Source: Maribacter sp. (GTDB lineage Bacteria; Bacteroidota; Bacteroidia; Flavobacteriales; Flavobacteriaceae). Taken from it: DNA of 7,304 nt. The DNA lies in contig JAHHKH010000097.1 in the NCBI GenBank assembly GCA_018679695.1, positions 1-7,304 of the forward strand, given 5' to 3'. The notes under the pieces were generated by a model. It was not told the origin of the DNA. It worked only from the letters and a program-made list of their open reading frames with translations, and ran no database searches. Below, in pieces: positions 6,740-7,304 of this stretch (position 1 is the first letter of the stretch; each line of letters begins with the position of its first letter). The position numbers and the translations under genes are program-made.

Positions 6740-7198
6740 ATGAAATTTGATGAATTAGACCTAAAACTAATTGCCCTTTTGCAGGAAGATTGTAAGAAAA
6801 CAACAAAGGAATACGCGAATCATCTTAATCTTTCGGTTACTGCCGTTTATGAGCGAATTAAACGATTGGAAAAAACAGGTGTTATCACCAAATATGTAGC
6901 CCTCATCGATAAGAAAAAGGTAGAGAAGGCGTTTGTTGTCCTCTGTCATGTAAAATTGATTCAGCACAGTAAAAATTACCTACTGCGCTTTGAAAAGCAA
7001 GTTCAGCAGTTACATGAAGTCGTGGAGTGTTATCATACCAGTGGAGATTATGATTATATTTTAAAGATTTATGTAAGGAATATGGAAGCCTACAGGGACT
7101 TTATGGTGACCAAATTAACAGCATTGAACCATATTGGTAGCACGCAAAGTTCCTTTGTGATAAGTGAAGTAAAGCATACTACCCGGATACCGCTTTAA
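6740..7198 (+). CDS. Lrp/AsnC family transcriptional regulator
   Basis: A complete 152-residue protein of the usual Lrp length. Residues 4-15 (DELDLKLIALLQ) are the typical opening helix. The helix-turn-helix spans about 21-50, with ANHLNLSVTAVYERIKRLEKTGVI matching the family pattern 'A..lglS...v..Ri.rLe..GvI'. Residues about 63-142 form the RAM (ligand-binding and oligomerising) domain, including ECYHTSGDYDYILKIYV at 96-112, where the G-x-Y/F-D-Y/F-x-L core is conserved. It probably senses an amino acid and controls adjacent genes. It is divergent from the methionine gamma-lyase-like gene across 154 bases, the arrangement of mdeR and mdeA in Pseudomonas putida, which supports (but does not prove) local control of the lyase and nhaC. 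Autoregulation is common in the family. A putative dihydrolipoyl dehydrogenase gene follows after 50 bases with its own likely promoter. Confidence 0.93.
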   Translation: MKFDELDLKLIALLQEDCKKTTKEYANHLNLSVTAVYERIKRLEKTGVITKYVALIDKKKVEKAFVVLCHVKLIQHSKNYLLRFEKQVQQLHEVVECYHTSGDYDYILKIYVRNMEAYRDFMVTKLTALNHIGSTQSSFVISEVKHTTRIPL

Positions 7199-7222
7199 AA
7201 CCGGAAAATAATACTAATTTTG
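7194..7222 (+). promoter_or_regulatory. Probable promoter of the dihydrolipoyl dehydrogenase gene
   Basis: TAATTTTG at 7215-7222 is an exact TAnnTTTG match in the 50-base gap. The -33 element is weak: TTTA at 7194-7197, 17 bases upstream, at the end of the regulator gene. The predicted start is about 20 bases before the ATG at 7249. This suggests the enzyme gene is transcribed separately from the regulator, although read-through cannot be excluded. Confidence 0.45.
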
Positions 7223-7248
7223 TGGGTCAATAAAAATCAATATTTACT

Positions 7249-7304
7249 ATGACTCAATATGATGTAGCCATTATTGGCTCAGGGCCTGGAGGATATGTCG
7301 CAGC
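7249..7304 (+). CDS. lpdA: Dihydrolipoyl dehydrogenase, E3 (partial, N-terminus only)
   Basis: Only 18 complete codons are in the window: MTQYDVAIIGSGPGGYVA. This is an FAD-binding dinucleotide fold start (beta strand YDVAIIG, then GSGPGGY with the G-x-G-x-x-G glycines at 10, 12 and 15). The form 'YDVxIIGSGPGGYVAA' is highly typical of dihydrolipoyl dehydrogenase, which reoxidises lipoamide in 2-oxoacid dehydrogenase complexes and the glycine cleavage system. Other disulfide reductases of the same superfamily (glutathione or mercuric reductase) share the motif but rarely with PGGYVAA. The redox-active CxxxxC lies beyond the window, so the call is probable rather than certain. Confidence 0.75.
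   Translation, partial: MTQYDVAIIGSGPGGYVA

Noticed and set aside
1..7304. Mobile elements, CRISPR arrays, tRNA or rRNA genes, phage or defence genes
   Set aside because: No transposase, regularly spaced repeats, cloverleaf-like sequence or compositional break was seen; the window is typical chromosomal backbone.

Overview
The window most likely comes from the chromosome of a member of the Bacteroidota, probably family Flavobacteriaceae. Three things point there. The gene run tpx-dgkA-ftsK-lolA is, as far as I recall, a common flavobacterial order. Shine-Dalgarno sequences are absent in front of the genes. Several intergenic gaps carry close matches to the Bacteroidota promoter pattern TTG/TTTG-N17-23-TAnnTTTG. 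The DNA is moderately AT-rich and almost fully coding. I see no mobile element, CRISPR array, tRNA or rRNA.

Left block (1-3689, all minus strand). Read in transcription order, this block holds tpx (thiol peroxidase), dgkA (small membrane lipid kinase), ftsK (DNA translocase of the division septum) and lolA (periplasmic lipoprotein carrier, cut by the window start). tpx and dgkA overlap by 8 bases and ftsK and lolA are 5 bases apart, so this looks like one envelope/division operon. The 63-base dgkA-ftsK gap carries two tandem exact TAnnTTTG boxes, which suggests that ftsK and lolA also have their own promoter.

Middle block (3814-6585, minus strand). A PLP-dependent trans-sulfuration-family enzyme, close in fold to methionine gamma-lyase, is followed 69 bases downstream by an NhaC-family secondary transporter. 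An 18-bp perfect palindrome lies in the 124-base gap between nhaC and tpx.

Right block (6586-7304). A very AT-rich 154-base divergent control region separates the PLP enzyme from an Lrp/AsnC-type regulator on the plus strand. After the regulator comes the first 18 codons of a dihydrolipoyl dehydrogenase (E3). The divergent region holds an exact-type promoter for the PLP enzyme and inverted repeats that are good operator candidates for the Lrp-type protein.

Working together: the layout resembles the Pseudomonas putida mdeR/mdeAB arrangement, where an Lrp-type regulator is divergent from methionine gamma-lyase. I infer a small amino-acid (methionine, cysteine or homocysteine) uptake-and-breakdown module of regulator, lyase and transporter. 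The NhaC-family member may be an amino-acid carrier rather than a sodium/proton antiporter. No wholly new system is evident. The best leads are this putative module, the divergent symmetric operator, the altered active-site motifs of the PLP enzyme, and the palindrome upstream of tpx.
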